The translations under genes and the position numbers were made by a program. Under the pieces are notes generated by a model, which was given only the letters and a program-made list of their open reading frames with translations, was not told the origin of the DNA and made no database searches. Below, piece after piece: positions 35,158 through 44,121 of a DNA stretch of 64,000 nt. Source of the stretch: Paraburkholderia polaris (GTDB lineage Bacteria > Pseudomonadota > Gammaproteobacteria > Burkholderiales > Burkholderiaceae); NCBI RefSeq assembly GCF_012927345.1, contig NZ_JABBGJ010000049.1, positions 1-64,000 on the forward strand, read 5' to 3'. Positions within the stretch are counted from its first letter, which is position 1, and every line of letters starts with the position of its first letter.

Positions 35158-37077
35158 ATGGGACTTCTCGACAGCCTCACAGGCAGAAACCTGGTGCCGA
35201 CGCGCGCAAGCAGCGGTCCGGCGTTGCCTCGCGAGCCGAGTCAGACGTCGAGCACCGATGCCGTGGAGCGGCCAGTTCTGCAAGGTGGCGTAATTCCGCC
35301 GCGACCGGGCGCGACGGTGCCAGCTCGTCACGCGGTAGTCGAGAAGGTTCACAGGATTCCGCCGGCGCCGGCGTCGCTGCAGGAACACGTCAGCCACCCC
35401 GAAACAACAGGTGCTCCGTTTGCTGAGGCTGCCGTCACGATCGGCGTGATGACGCCTGAGCAGGCAAGCGAGTTGCGGCGCCTGCAGGTTACGACCGGCA
35501 TGACGTCGCCGATGATCGCTCGCGAGATGATGAGCATCTCGCAGGACGAGATCGATGCAGTGATGCAGGTGCGGGCATGCACCGTCTACGTCGATGCGAG
35601 GCACGTCGGGCAAAGTGCCTACCAGACCTGGCGGGACGATATTCGCCGGCTCGACCACAGCGTGCGATTCGAGGAAGTCGACGCCCGCGTGATCGTGGAG
35701 ATGCGAGCAACGAAGACTTCGATGCAGGTCGCGGAAGCCTCGAAGGGACAGGGGAACCTCAACAACGTAAAGCAGATTCTCTCGTATTGCGCGACGATCG
35801 GCGGAAGTGACTTGCATGTGCTCCAGCGGGAAGACCACACGGAGATGCAGATACGGGTCAAGGGCGACCTGAAGACCATGAAGCGCGCGATCCTGAATCC
35901 GGCCGAGGGCGAGGCTTTCGTGCGCTCGATGTACACCGGCCTTGCAACCGTCAAGGAGGCCACTTACAACCCGCTGAGCTTCCAGGACGCGCAGATCAAG
36001 GGTGACTCCTTGCCCGGCACCATGCTGTCGAGCATACGAATCATCCGCGGCCCCATGTTCCCCGTTGAAACCGGCGGGGGTTTTACCGTGGCTCGTCTTC
36101 AATTCCTCGCGGCCAAGAAGTACGACAGCGCCCAGATCCAGATTGCGTCGGAACGCCTCGGGCTGGTCGAGCCAGCGAAGCCGGAAGGAGAATTCCGGCT
36201 CGGCAAGATGGGATTCACGCAGCACCAGGTCGAAATGCTCGAGCGCCTGATCCGCCGCTCCATGGGCATCATCGTTGTGACCGGGCCCACTGGCTCTGGC
36301 AAAACCACGACGTTGTACGAGCTCACGAAGCAGCAGGCGCGGCTGTTTCCGCATACGCGCCTCGTCACAATCGAGAATCCGCCCGAGTATCCGATGCCGT
36401 GGGCGATCCAGCTCTCATGTCGCAGCGAAGAGTTTCCGCAAATGGTCCGGTACTCGCTGCGGATGGACCCGAACGCGATTCTGCTGGGCGAAGTCCGCGG
36501 TGTGGATGAAGCCCTTGCGGCGCTTCAGGCCGCAATGACAGGGCACCTCGTGCTGACGACCCTCCACGTGACCGATCCCTTCGAGACGTTTTCGCGGCTG
36601 GAACTCCTGGACAACGTGCGCCTCTCGCGCCAGGTGGTCTGCAACCACAAGCAGGTCATCGGGCTGATCTCGCAACGGCGCGTTCCGATTCTTTGCGGTA
36701 ACTGTAGTCGAGCGGGCGCGGGGGAGTTCGAAAAGTATCCGGGCTACCTGCAACGTGCTTTGAAGTCATGGGCCGGCGCTCGCCCATACGGGCTGGAAAA
36801 GGTGAAGGTACGTGGAAAAGGATGCCCCGATTGCAACTACCTCGGGATTATTCGGGAGCAGGCCGTGGCGGAAGTTGTCGTGACCGATGAGCAACTCATG
36901 GTGGACTGTATTGAGGACGGCGTGCTGATCGCGGGACGCAAGCACAGGAAGAGGCCGGGTTCCGACAAATCGATGATCGAGCACGCGATGGACCTCGTAC
37001 TCGACGGGTTGCTGGACCCATCTGATGCAGAGCACGAAGTGGATGAAATTCCAATATGGGAGGGTACTAATGGCTAA
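35158..37077 (+). CDS. pilQ: type IVb pilus assembly ATPase PilQ
   Basis: 639 aa GspE/PilB-type ATPase powering pilus extension. Walker A GPTGSGKTTTLYEL at about residues 375-388; the Asp/Glu box lies in NAILLGEVRGVDEALAA. Near the C-terminus CGNC and CPDC form the zinc-binding tetracysteine of extension ATPases. ATG at 35158 chosen over an in-frame TTG at 35146 that overlaps the pilO stop. It overlaps pilR by eight bases. Confidence 0.92.
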   Translation: MGLLDSLTGRNLVPTRASSGPALPREPSQTSSTDAVERPVLQGGVIPPRPGATVPARHAVVEKVHRIPPAPASLQEHVSHPETTGAPFAEAAVTIGVMTPEQASELRRLQVTTGMTSPMIAREMMSISQDEIDAVMQVRACTVYVDARHVGQSAYQTWRDDIRRLDHSVRFEEVDARVIVEMRATKTSMQVAEASKGQGNLNNVKQILSYCATIGGSDLHVLQREDHTEMQIRVKGDLKTMKRAILNPAEGEAFVRSMYTGLATVKEATYNPLSFQDAQIKGDSLPGTMLSSIRIIRGPMFPVETGGGFTVARLQFLAAKKYDSAQIQIASERLGLVEPAKPEGEFRLGKMGFTQHQVEMLERLIRRSMGIIVVTGPTGSGKTTTLYELTKQQARLFPHTRLVTIENPPEYPMPWAIQLSCRSEEFPQMVRYSLRMDPNAILLGEVRGVDEALAALQAAMTGHLVLTTLHVTDPFETFSRLELLDNVRLSRQVVCNHKQVIGLISQRRVPILCGNCSRAGAGEFEKYPGYLQRALKSWAGARPYGLEKVKVRGKGCPDCNYLGIIREQAVAEVVVTDEQLMVDCIEDGVLIAGRKHRKRPGSDKSMIEHAMDLVLDGLLDPSDAEHEVDEIPIWEGTNG

Positions 37078-38110
37078 TATTTCCTGGCCTCTGCGTAAAA
37101 AGTTCTACGAGCAGGCGTCGACGCAGATCGAGAATGGGCTCGGCCTCACCAAGGTACTGGGCGATTTTCGTGATCGGCTGATCCGTCGCGGTCGCAAGAA
37201 AGCGGGGGAAGCTTTTCAACAGGTCTACCGTCACGTGGAGGACGGAAAGACGCTGACCGAAGCGATGGGCCGAAAGATAACGGATCTTGAACGCACGGTG
37301 ATTTCGGCCGGCGAAAAGGCCGGTTCGATACCGCAGTCGATGCGCCTGGTCCTCGACGTGCGCGAAATGACCTCGCGGATGATCAACCAGCTGCGATCGA
37401 GCTTCTTTGCGCCGACGGTCTACATGATCGCCATGTACCTGGTACTGTTCATCATCGGCGACTATATCGTGCCGCAATTCACGGCTGCGGTGCCGGTTAA
37501 GAAATGGACTGGCTGGGCATTCACGATGTATCAAATGGGCGACCTGGCAACGAGCTGGAAAACGCCCATCGTTTTTGGGGGTATCGCGGTTTATGCGGGG
37601 TGGGCGATGTGGGCATCGTCGCGTTGGACTGGGGCGGGCCGAACGTTCTGCGACCAGAAAATCTTCCCGTTCACAACCTATCGTGAGGTCGCCGGCTTCT
37701 CGTGGTTGCTGTCGTTCGGTGCGCTCCTACAGGCTGGCGTGGCGGATACCGTAGCATTGAAGGGGCAGATTCAGAAAAGTTCGCCGTGGCTCGCGTCGCG
37801 TTTGCGGCCGATCCTGCACGAACTTGAGGACGGTCGGGATCTCGCCACCGCGATGCGGAAGTCGGGCTACGGTTTCCCGTCACCGGAACTGATCGACGAC
37901 ATTTCCGCCTATGTCGGATTCCCGAACTTCCCGGAGATGATCGAGAAGGTGTCACGGCAGTACGCGAAGACACTCGAGAAGCAACTCGTCGCACGCGGCG
38001 CGATAATCTCGTTCTTTTTTAGCATGGTGATGTTCGGGGCAATGATCGTGCTGCAGTTGGGCGCAAACTCGATTTCCACGATTTTGACGTCGAACATGAG
38101 TCACGGGTGA
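37070..38110 (+). CDS. pilR: type IVb pilus inner-membrane platform protein PilR
   Basis: 346 aa GspF/TadC-type platform protein. Three membrane segments are visible (IAMYLVLFIIGDYIVPQF, FGGIAVYAGWAMWAS, FFFSMVMFGAMIVLQLG). GGGAGGG before the ATG at 37070 is a good ribosome site and coincides with the usual start of the family. PilR and PilQ form the assembly engine at the inner membrane. Confidence 0.9.
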   Translation: MANISWPLRKKFYEQASTQIENGLGLTKVLGDFRDRLIRRGRKKAGEAFQQVYRHVEDGKTLTEAMGRKITDLERTVISAGEKAGSIPQSMRLVLDVREMTSRMINQLRSSFFAPTVYMIAMYLVLFIIGDYIVPQFTAAVPVKKWTGWAFTMYQMGDLATSWKTPIVFGGIAVYAGWAMWASSRWTGAGRTFCDQKIFPFTTYREVAGFSWLLSFGALLQAGVADTVALKGQIQKSSPWLASRLRPILHELEDGRDLATAMRKSGYGFPSPELIDDISAYVGFPNFPEMIEKVSRQYAKTLEKQLVARGAIISFFFSMVMFGAMIVLQLGANSISTILTSNMSHG

Positions 38111-38766
38111 TCAAGAGAATTGCGGCTGTGAACCCCCGGGCGTAAAGCAAGCCAACGTGTGCCAGTTGGTGGCACCCGTGCCGGTCATCATGGCAATCGC
38201 CGCGATGGTGACAGGTATCGTGCCGGGGGATGCATGGCCGATGGCGAACGCCAGTGCTGCACCGACGCGCGGCAGCCGGCGCTTGTAGCCGTCGGCGAGG
38301 GCCGGCCAATCTTCCTGTCGGGATCGCGTCCAGCGCCCGTTAGAAGCCTTTCTTGCGCTAGTTCCCGCCCCCCCGGATCAACCTGAAGACGCCTGGTGAC
38401 ACCCGGCGTTTGGAACGGTCGCGCGCGGAGGCTTCGCCACGTCGTAGCGGCGATGACCGCGTCCCCTGCGGTCGGCGTCTACCGTGCCAGCAGCTTGCCA
38501 GCGACGCAGTGTCGTGACCGACACCACCAGCGCTCGCGCTCCTGCACCAGCCAACCTATTCCAACAAGCCGGGTTAGCACCGACCCGAGAGATCACATTG
38601 GATCGTCGCAAGCCTGCCAGTTCCGTGGAAAGGCCCATGATTTTCACCACCTTTTGCTAGGTTTCAAGGCACTCCGAGCGATTTAAATAGTAATGCCCCA
38701 GCACGGCAAAAGAAGTACTGCAGGGGGTACTTATTCAATCGCACATCACAACACGGAGTTGAAAAC
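38111..38766. other. non-coding insert between pilR and pilS
   Basis: Unusual break in an otherwise gap-free operon. The plus strand holds no credible gene. The minus strand contains a MerR-type helix-turn-helix remnant (38435-38533). The last ~100 bases probably hold a promoter or processing region for pilS, which often needs higher expression. Confidence 0.5.
38435..38533 (-). pseudogene. remnant of a MerR-type HTH, as in IS607-family serine recombinases
   Basis: The minus strand reads ALVVSVTTLRRWQAAGTVDA, then DRRGRGHRRYDVA, close to the TLRRW…GHRRY signature at the N-terminus of IS607 TnpA. No catalytic resolvase domain follows. It suggests that a transposon end once lay inside the pilus operon. 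A chance match to another MerR-like protein is possible. Confidence 0.5.
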
Positions 38767-39270
38767 ATGGAAGGTATTCTCGGGCGAATTGTCGCCATCG
38801 TGCTGGGTCTGCTTGCGCTGGCCGCAGTCGGTTACGCAGCTTACAACGGCTTCTCCAACAGCAAGGCTTCTGACGTGGCCACCGGCGTGACGACGGTCGT
38901 CGAGAACGCACGCGCGCAGTTCACGCAATCGGCTACCGGATACACGAAGTTCACGACAGCCAACGTGGCAAGCCTGAACACTGCAGGCATTCTGCCTTCG
39001 ACGTGGTGGAACGGTACGAATGCGATCGACCCGTGGGGTAATACGGTTGCGTTCGCTGCTGGCGCCGGCGGGACCTCGCAAGGTGCGATCACGTTCGGCG
39101 GCGGCGGTTCGGAAACGCAGTCGCAATGCGTGAACGTCGCGCAAAACCTGAAGGATTACGTGACCCTGAAGGTAGGTACGACAACGTTCACGACGGCCGC
39201 TCCGGCTGATCCGGTCACGGCTGCCGCAGCATGCACGGGCGCGGTTGCCTTCGTTCTGACGTTCCAGTAA
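38767..39270 (+). CDS. pilS: major prepilin PilS-like
   Basis: 167 aa. A hydrophobic N-terminal helix (IVAIVLGLLALAAVGYAAY) runs into NGFSNSKASDVATGVTTVV, as in PilS-type type IVb pilins. A globular domain follows with Cys residues near the C-terminus (SQCVNVAQNL, AACTGAVAF). The leader is very short and no clear G/xxxxE processing site is seen. It probably forms the fibre. The start follows AACACGGAG. Confidence 0.78.
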   Translation: MEGILGRIVAIVLGLLALAAVGYAAYNGFSNSKASDVATGVTTVVENARAQFTQSATGYTKFTTANVASLNTAGILPSTWWNGTNAIDPWGNTVAFAAGAGGTSQGAITFGGGGSETQSQCVNVAQNLKDYVTLKVGTTTFTTAAPADPVTAAAACTGAVAFVLTFQ

Positions 39271-39288
39271 TCGACAGGCGAGCTCAAC

Positions 39289-40401
39289 ATGAACGCGATT
39301 GAAGGGGGCGTCGCGTCACGGGCGGAGTCTCTGATCCAAGAGGCTCCGCCTGCTGCTTTTGGAGCGATTGGAGGCGAGCGCTTGGCCATGGGTTCCTTGC
39401 AACCGGCGCCGGTCCCGCTTGCGTCACGGACTTCTCCGCTCGCGGACATAGCCTTTTCTGATTTGTATCTGGAACACGACGGGCTGGCCTGGTACAAGAA
39501 AGCCCCGAACGATCGGCACGGTCACCGGCTAAGCGGGCCCTTGCAGGCAGCAGCGCGCCAGCTGCTGGAGGACGCGCGGGGGATGACGCTCACCGATGAC
39601 GATAGCTTCGGTTGGGGTGGTTTGATTCTCCGAGCAAAGTGCATTCCAACGCTGAAGGGTCCGGTCTATTCGTTTCGCCGGATTATCGACAGGCCGCTGG
39701 ATTTTCTCAAAATCGGCTATCCACCGCGGCTTGAGCGCGCGCTTATGGCAGCCGAATTCGATGAGGGTGGGCTGGTGCTGGTGGCGGGGCGAACTGGATC
39801 AGGGAAAACAACTTCCCTCATGTCCTATGTGGCGGAGCGCCTGCGGACCTTCGGTGGGCTAGCGGTCACGGCCGAAAACCCGATCGAAGTGCAGATGCAA
39901 GGCCGCTACGAAGGGCTGGAAGGGATTGCTGGCACTTGCTACCAGACGCAGGTGAAAGATGACAAGGAGTTCGGCCCGCGCATCAGGGACTTCATGCGTG
40001 TCGCGCCAAACATCATCGTGCTCGGTGAAATGCGAACTGCCGATGCGGCGGGGCAAGCGGTGCTTGCTGGAACCAGCGGGCACCTTGTTTTGGTGTCTGT
40101 TCATGGCAGGGACATCGTTTCAGTGATAGATCGCGTGAAAAACCTCGTCAGCGAATCTGGATACGACGTGTCGCTGTTCGCAGACTGTCTCCTGGCTGTC
40201 GTCCATCAGCAGATGTTCCTTGACGACATCGACGGAGAGGACTGTAGGCGCATCGTCGTTAAGCCGCTCATCGTGAAAGGGTCGACGAACGAGAGCGCGA
40301 TCCGATCGCATATCCGCGGGGCCGTGCTTGAGCAGATGGTTTCCGAAGTGGAGCGGCAGGAGCGGGTGATGACGCTGCCCGGCAAGATGGGACAGTTCTG
40401 A
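39289..40401 (+). CDS. second secretion ATPase (GspE/PilT/DotB-like)
   Basis: 370 aa. Walker A AGRTGSGKTTSLMSYV at about residues 166-181, a Walker-B-like stretch NIIVLGEMRTADAAGQA and the HxH-type box LVSVHGRD. No zinc tetracysteine, so it is not the extension ATPase. Candidates are a retraction motor or a DotB/TraJ-type T4SS ATPase. It is placed between the pilin and PilM-like genes. Confidence 0.82.
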   Translation: MNAIEGGVASRAESLIQEAPPAAFGAIGGERLAMGSLQPAPVPLASRTSPLADIAFSDLYLEHDGLAWYKKAPNDRHGHRLSGPLQAAARQLLEDARGMTLTDDDSFGWGGLILRAKCIPTLKGPVYSFRRIIDRPLDFLKIGYPPRLERALMAAEFDEGGLVLVAGRTGSGKTTSLMSYVAERLRTFGGLAVTAENPIEVQMQGRYEGLEGIAGTCYQTQVKDDKEFGPRIRDFMRVAPNIIVLGEMRTADAAGQAVLAGTSGHLVLVSVHGRDIVSVIDRVKNLVSESGYDVSLFADCLLAVVHQQMFLDDIDGEDCRRIVVKPLIVKGSTNESAIRSHIRGAVLEQMVSEVERQERVMTLPGKMGQF

Positions 40402-40402
40402 C

Positions 40403-40882
40403 ATGGGCTATGCGATCTTGCCGATGGTGGCATTCCTCTTCTACTCCGGTCTCCAAATAATGGGCTGGCAGACGGCGAACTCCGTGCCGGGCGCCGGGCC
40501 GGTCGGCCAGATGCAGAGCAAGCAGGTCATCAGTGCGCAGCAGGCCGAAATGTGGGGGGAAGCCTGCTACAACTCTGCATCGGCGCAGGCAGGTGTCGTG
40601 AGCAGCACGGTGCAAGTCACGCTGCCGGCTGGGGTGAACGCCCCGGCCAGCGGCGGGTGCATAACGACCGCAACCGGAACAGGCGGCCGGAATATATACG
40701 GCTACATCCCGGCTGCGCCAGGCGCGGTTGGGAAGGTTCAGGGCGATTCAAATGAAAACCTGATCTGGTACAGGGTGACACAGCAGGGGTCGGCGATTTC
40801 TCTCGTTTCCGGCGAAGCAGTGGCCGTGCCGAATCAAATTGCAGTAGGCGATCTGGTCGACTACTCGACAACGGCTAACTAA
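40403..40882 (+). CDS. pilM: PilM-like type IVb pilus protein
   Basis: 159 aa. An N-terminal helix (GYAILPMVAFLFYSGLQIMG) is followed by a periplasmic domain ending VGDLVDYSTTAN. The size and layout fit PilM of R64-like pili, a small protein needed for pilus formation. Starts one base after the ATPase stop. Confidence 0.65.
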   Translation: MGYAILPMVAFLFYSGLQIMGWQTANSVPGAGPVGQMQSKQVISAQQAEMWGEACYNSASAQAGVVSSTVQVTLPAGVNAPASGGCITTATGTGGRNIYGYIPAAPGAVGKVQGDSNENLIWYRVTQQGSAISLVSGEAVAVPNQIAVGDLVDYSTTAN

Positions 40883-40893
40883 GAGAGGACGGA

Positions 40894-42183
40894 ATGGACC
40901 CGATCATCGCCGCGCTGGTTGCTTTGGTGATTTCGATGGCAGGCGTTGGGGGCTTTGTCAAATTCGCCAAAATGGGCGTTTCGAACGTTCAGGTTGCGGC
41001 GACGGCGTCCCAACAGCTAACGTTCAACGCAGCAACTCAACAGTATGTACAGGACAACGCCGTGACGCTCGCACAAAGCGCGACGGCAACGGTGCCGGTC
41101 ACGATCACCGCAACCCAGCTAGCGACGGCCGGCTACCTGCCAGCGGGCTACGCGGGAACGAATACCTTTGGTCAAACGTGGCAGGCGCAAGTGCTCCAGC
41201 CGACGGCCGGTCAACTTGAAACACTGGTTACGTCGACGGGCGGTAACCCGATCACGGACACGAAGCAACTTGCCCAGATAGCGGCCCAGACAGGCGCGAG
41301 TGGGGGATTTGTGCCGTATGCCACCCAGGCCGGAACCACGTTCAGCACGAACACCGCTTACGGGACCTATGGTGCGTGGAGTGTGCCGCTTACCGGCTTC
41401 GCGAATCCGGGTAGCGGACATCTTGCGTCGTTGCTGCAGTTCACGAACGTGCAGGCAAATACGGCATTTTTGTATCGCGTGCCTGTGGTGAACCACCCCG
41501 AGTTGAACAACATGCAGACCGATCTAGGTCTGACTGACACCGGTGGGAACGCCCACAACATCACCGGGATCAACACGGCTACTGCCCAAACGCTCTCGAT
41601 CAACGGGCAGGGGCAGTTTCAGCCCGATCAGGGCGGCTCGCTTGAACTGGGTGGAAACAATACGACGGCGGGAACAGGTACACCGTACATCGATTTCCAC
41701 CAGGGCGGCCAGGGCGTGCAGGACTTTAATGCCCGCATCATCAACGACAAAAACGATCACGTGTCGATTCAGGCGGCCAATGGGCAGGCTGCGCTTCAGG
41801 TCCAGGGCACGCTTCAGGCGGGCAACGTAGCGGTCGCCGGCTCGTCGTGTTCATCGAACGGAATCATCGGGGCGAACAGTGACGGTTCAGGCCAGATTCT
41901 TTCGTGTCAGTCCGGGACCTGGCTGCCGATCGGTGGACGCTTCCTGCAAATTTACAAGTACACCGTGTCGAACGGATCATTCGTGCCCTATCCGAGTCCG
42001 AGCTGTCCGTCCGGGGGCACGGCGCAGATCCTGGTCTATCCGTCGACTATAGGTGTTGACGATACCGCTGTCGTGAACATGGGAGCCAGTCCCGTTTCAG
42101 GGGGGTGGTCGATCTACGTAACAGATGGCGCGGGCACGCCTATCGGCGGGTCTGGTTCCGCCTCAACCTACTGTTCTTATTAA
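40894..42183 (+). CDS. pilV: PilV-like minor pilin/adhesin
   Basis: 429 aa. The short hydrophobic N-terminal helix (IIAALVALVISMAGVGGFV) is followed by a shufflon-type PilV N domain (LATAGYLPAGYAGTNTFGQT) and a glycine-rich C-terminal tip (SCSSNGIIGANSDGSGQ, then ending STYCSY). In R64 PilV is the tip adhesin that selects recipient cells. No inverted sfx-like repeats or alternative C-terminal cassettes were seen downstream. Confidence 0.8.
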   Translation: MDPIIAALVALVISMAGVGGFVKFAKMGVSNVQVAATASQQLTFNAATQQYVQDNAVTLAQSATATVPVTITATQLATAGYLPAGYAGTNTFGQTWQAQVLQPTAGQLETLVTSTGGNPITDTKQLAQIAAQTGASGGFVPYATQAGTTFSTNTAYGTYGAWSVPLTGFANPGSGHLASLLQFTNVQANTAFLYRVPVVNHPELNNMQTDLGLTDTGGNAHNITGINTATAQTLSINGQGQFQPDQGGSLELGGNNTTAGTGTPYIDFHQGGQGVQDFNARIINDKNDHVSIQAANGQAALQVQGTLQAGNVAVAGSSCSSNGIIGANSDGSGQILSCQSGTWLPIGGRFLQIYKYTVSNGSFVPYPSPSCPSGGTAQILVYPSTIGVDDTAVVNMGASPVSGGWSIYVTDGAGTPIGGSGSASTYCSY

Positions 42184-42198
42184 TTGGGTGTAATCGTG

Positions 42199-42810
42199 AT
42201 GATGCGTTTCCTGAAGCTCTTGCTATTCCTGGTGGTACTGTTCGCCGGCAACTCTGCGTTCGCTGCGCCCGTCGTGTGTACGCCGGGCTATCAGGACTCG
42301 ACGTGTCTGACGCCTCTCCATCAGGGCCCGAGCGCAGCGCCGACCTGTCCGTCAGGCGCCGGATGGACGACGGTCTCGTCCGCGGTGTGGCAGGGCTCGC
42401 ACTGGAGTCAGCCGCAGTGCTCATATCAGGGGCAGCCGACTTGTCCTTCCGGGCAGAATCAAGTTCAAGCTGCAACGTGGAATGGCGGAAGTTGGGTGGG
42501 CCTTGTATGCGCGCCACAGGCGACCACACCTCCGGCTCCGACTGGAGTGCCAGCCTGTGACGCGGCCGCAGCCAGTAATGGTTTTCAGATTACCCAGCAA
42601 TTTGGTATTTACTACGGCAATTATCCCTACGTCGGCGGCGTAGGTGTGGAGGGTATTATGTTCGGTGCGAACGGGCCGCTGGCCACCGATACTTGCGGGG
42701 ACACCACCTCATTCTACGAACTGGAGTGCATCCTGAAGGGTGACGGTACGTTCGGGTGGCTGGCGGTCGTTCAAGCCTTCTTTCCGGGCTGCAGCGGAGG
42801 GGGCAACTGA
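42199..42810 (+). CDS. secreted Cys/Trp-repeat protein, possible pilus tip
   Basis: 203 aa. Signal peptide (LKLLLFLVVLFAGNSAFA) followed by two similar units: PTCPSGAGWTTVSSAVWQ and PTCPSGQNQVQAATWNGG, each ending in a Cys. These look like small disulfide domains that could be an extracellular tip. It directly follows pilV and ends the operon. ATG at 42199 preferred over an earlier TTG; family not recognised. Confidence 0.6.
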   Translation: MMRFLKLLLFLVVLFAGNSAFAAPVVCTPGYQDSTCLTPLHQGPSAAPTCPSGAGWTTVSSAVWQGSHWSQPQCSYQGQPTCPSGQNQVQAATWNGGSWVGLVCAPQATTPPAPTGVPACDAAAASNGFQITQQFGIYYGNYPYVGGVGVEGIMFGANGPLATDTCGDTTSFYELECILKGDGTFGWLAVVQAFFPGCSGGGN

Positions 42811-42929
42811 AGCGGCTGACTTAGGGTGGCTGCGCCGGGCGACATCGAGCGGGTTTGCGAGGGCTGGCCCTCGATGGGCGCGGCAGTGACACAGACGATT
42901 TGCGCAGGAACGTGGGACGACTCTCGAAT

Positions 42930-42964
42930 TCGCCGCTAAAACGTCGAGAGACGTTTCGCGGCGA
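42930..42964. terminator. long hairpin between convergent operons
   Basis: TCGCCGC and GCGGCGA (42930-42936, 42958-42964) enclose AAACGTC/GACGTTT (42939-42945, 42950-42956) with a GAGA tetraloop. It lies between the end of the rightward pilus operon and the leftward CAP gene, where a bidirectional terminator is expected. There is no T-tract. A second small hairpin (CGAGGG/CCCTCG) is at 42858-42873. Confidence 0.5.
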
Positions 42965-42978
42965 GCGAGTATCTTGAC

Positions 42979-43998
42979 TTAGCCAGCGACGTTGCCGGTC
43001 GTGAAAGTGAAGCTGCGACTGAACGCCGTCCCGTTCACCGTGCCAGTCAGGCTCACCGAGTACTGCGTGTTCGGCGAGAGTGGCGACGTTGGATACGCGA
43101 CTGCCTCATATGCGCCGATCTCCTTGTTCGGGTCCGTTGACGAGTTTAGGACCTGAAGTGTCACACTGCCAGCAGGCCCCGTCATGGATGCGGTCTGCAG
43201 TACGATCGCGTCGCCTGAGTTCCCCATCACGACCACGGGCGTACCCCAACCAGTGTTCGAGACGTTGGGCGGCGTCGGAGTTTCGCCCGCACCGCTATAG
43301 GCAATGCCGGTTGTGCCTTGGCACGGGAAAGTGAGTGGTGTGCTACTCATCGTCTGTGTAGCGGTGTTCAAGAGGCTCATGCTGCCCCAGGCATCCGGAT
43401 AGCCGTTGTATTGAGTTTCGTACTCGCCGATGCCGACGATTCCAGACGGATAGAAAACCGCGCCGCTGTGGTACACGCCTGCGAGCCAGGTCGTAATCAT
43501 GTTACTGCCGTATTGCGACTCGGCTAACGTCGAGTTGGTGTAGTAGGCAGCGCTAACACCCGTACCGTTCACCGTGGATGGAAGACCTGCGGCGACGGCC
43601 CGAGCGATATAACTTGCGCCAGTGAAGCCTGCATTCCCACTTGCCTCAGAATCGGACACCGCATTGTTTAAGCCCATGTACTTAGCGTGCGCCTGAGCAG
43701 CCTGATCGAGTTCAGTGTTCTCCTGGAGGGCCGGAAAACCACATTCCTGCCGGTACTGGTTGAGCAGGGTGAACGCAGCGAGTTGAGCACTGTTCGCCGC
43801 ATACTGCGGCGTCGTCAACGTGCCGGTCACAGCCGCCGGCGTGGTTGGCGAAGTGCCGCTGGTCGACCCCGACGAACCCGTGCCTGACGTGCTCGGTGAG
43901 CCGCTACCACCGCCACCACCGCAAGCCGCCAACGTAAGCGATGCTGCGATCGCGATGGCGGTCAAGCCGTATGCCGAAAACTTGGTATTTTTTTTCAT
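42979..43998 (-). CDS. CAP-domain lipoprotein, 339 aa
   Basis: Signal with lipobox LAAC at about residues 23-26, then a Gly/Ser/Thr linker. A CAP/SCP domain follows (LLNQYRQECGFPALQENTEL, HAKYMGLNNAVS, then YHSGAVFYPSGIVGIGEY). The C-terminal ~90 residues form an Ig-like beta domain (PNTQYSVSLTGTVNG). CAP proteins are secreted proteins of varied function. It is convergent with the pilus operon. Confidence 0.8.
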   Translation of the reverse strand: MKKNTKFSAYGLTAIAIAASLTLAACGGGGGSGSPSTSGTGSSGSTSGTSPTTPAAVTGTLTTPQYAANSAQLAAFTLLNQYRQECGFPALQENTELDQAAQAHAKYMGLNNAVSDSEASGNAGFTGASYIARAVAAGLPSTVNGTGVSAAYYTNSTLAESQYGSNMITTWLAGVYHSGAVFYPSGIVGIGEYETQYNGYPDAWGSMSLLNTATQTMSSTPLTFPCQGTTGIAYSGAGETPTPPNVSNTGWGTPVVVMGNSGDAIVLQTASMTGPAGSVTLQVLNSSTDPNKEIGAYEAVAYPTSPLSPNTQYSVSLTGTVNGTAFSRSFTFTTGNVAG

Positions 43999-44121
43999 CT
44001 TCGATCCCGTGTCTGGTTTGTGGGTTCGCTCATTTGCGCACCCTTGATTTAATCTTATCGCCCTGCCGGAGAAGTCAAGTCGCGTGCGGCGTCGACAGAA
44101 TCTGAAAACGCATCTGGCAAG

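Noticed and set aside
34552..36354. 600-aa minus-strand frame opposite pilO/pilQ
   Set aside because: Shadow of well-supported pilus genes; no domain and unlikely composition.
40894..42810. Shufflon (invertible pilV C-termini)
   Set aside because: No inverted repeats of sfx type, no alternative C-terminal cassettes and no rci-like recombinase adjoin pilV.
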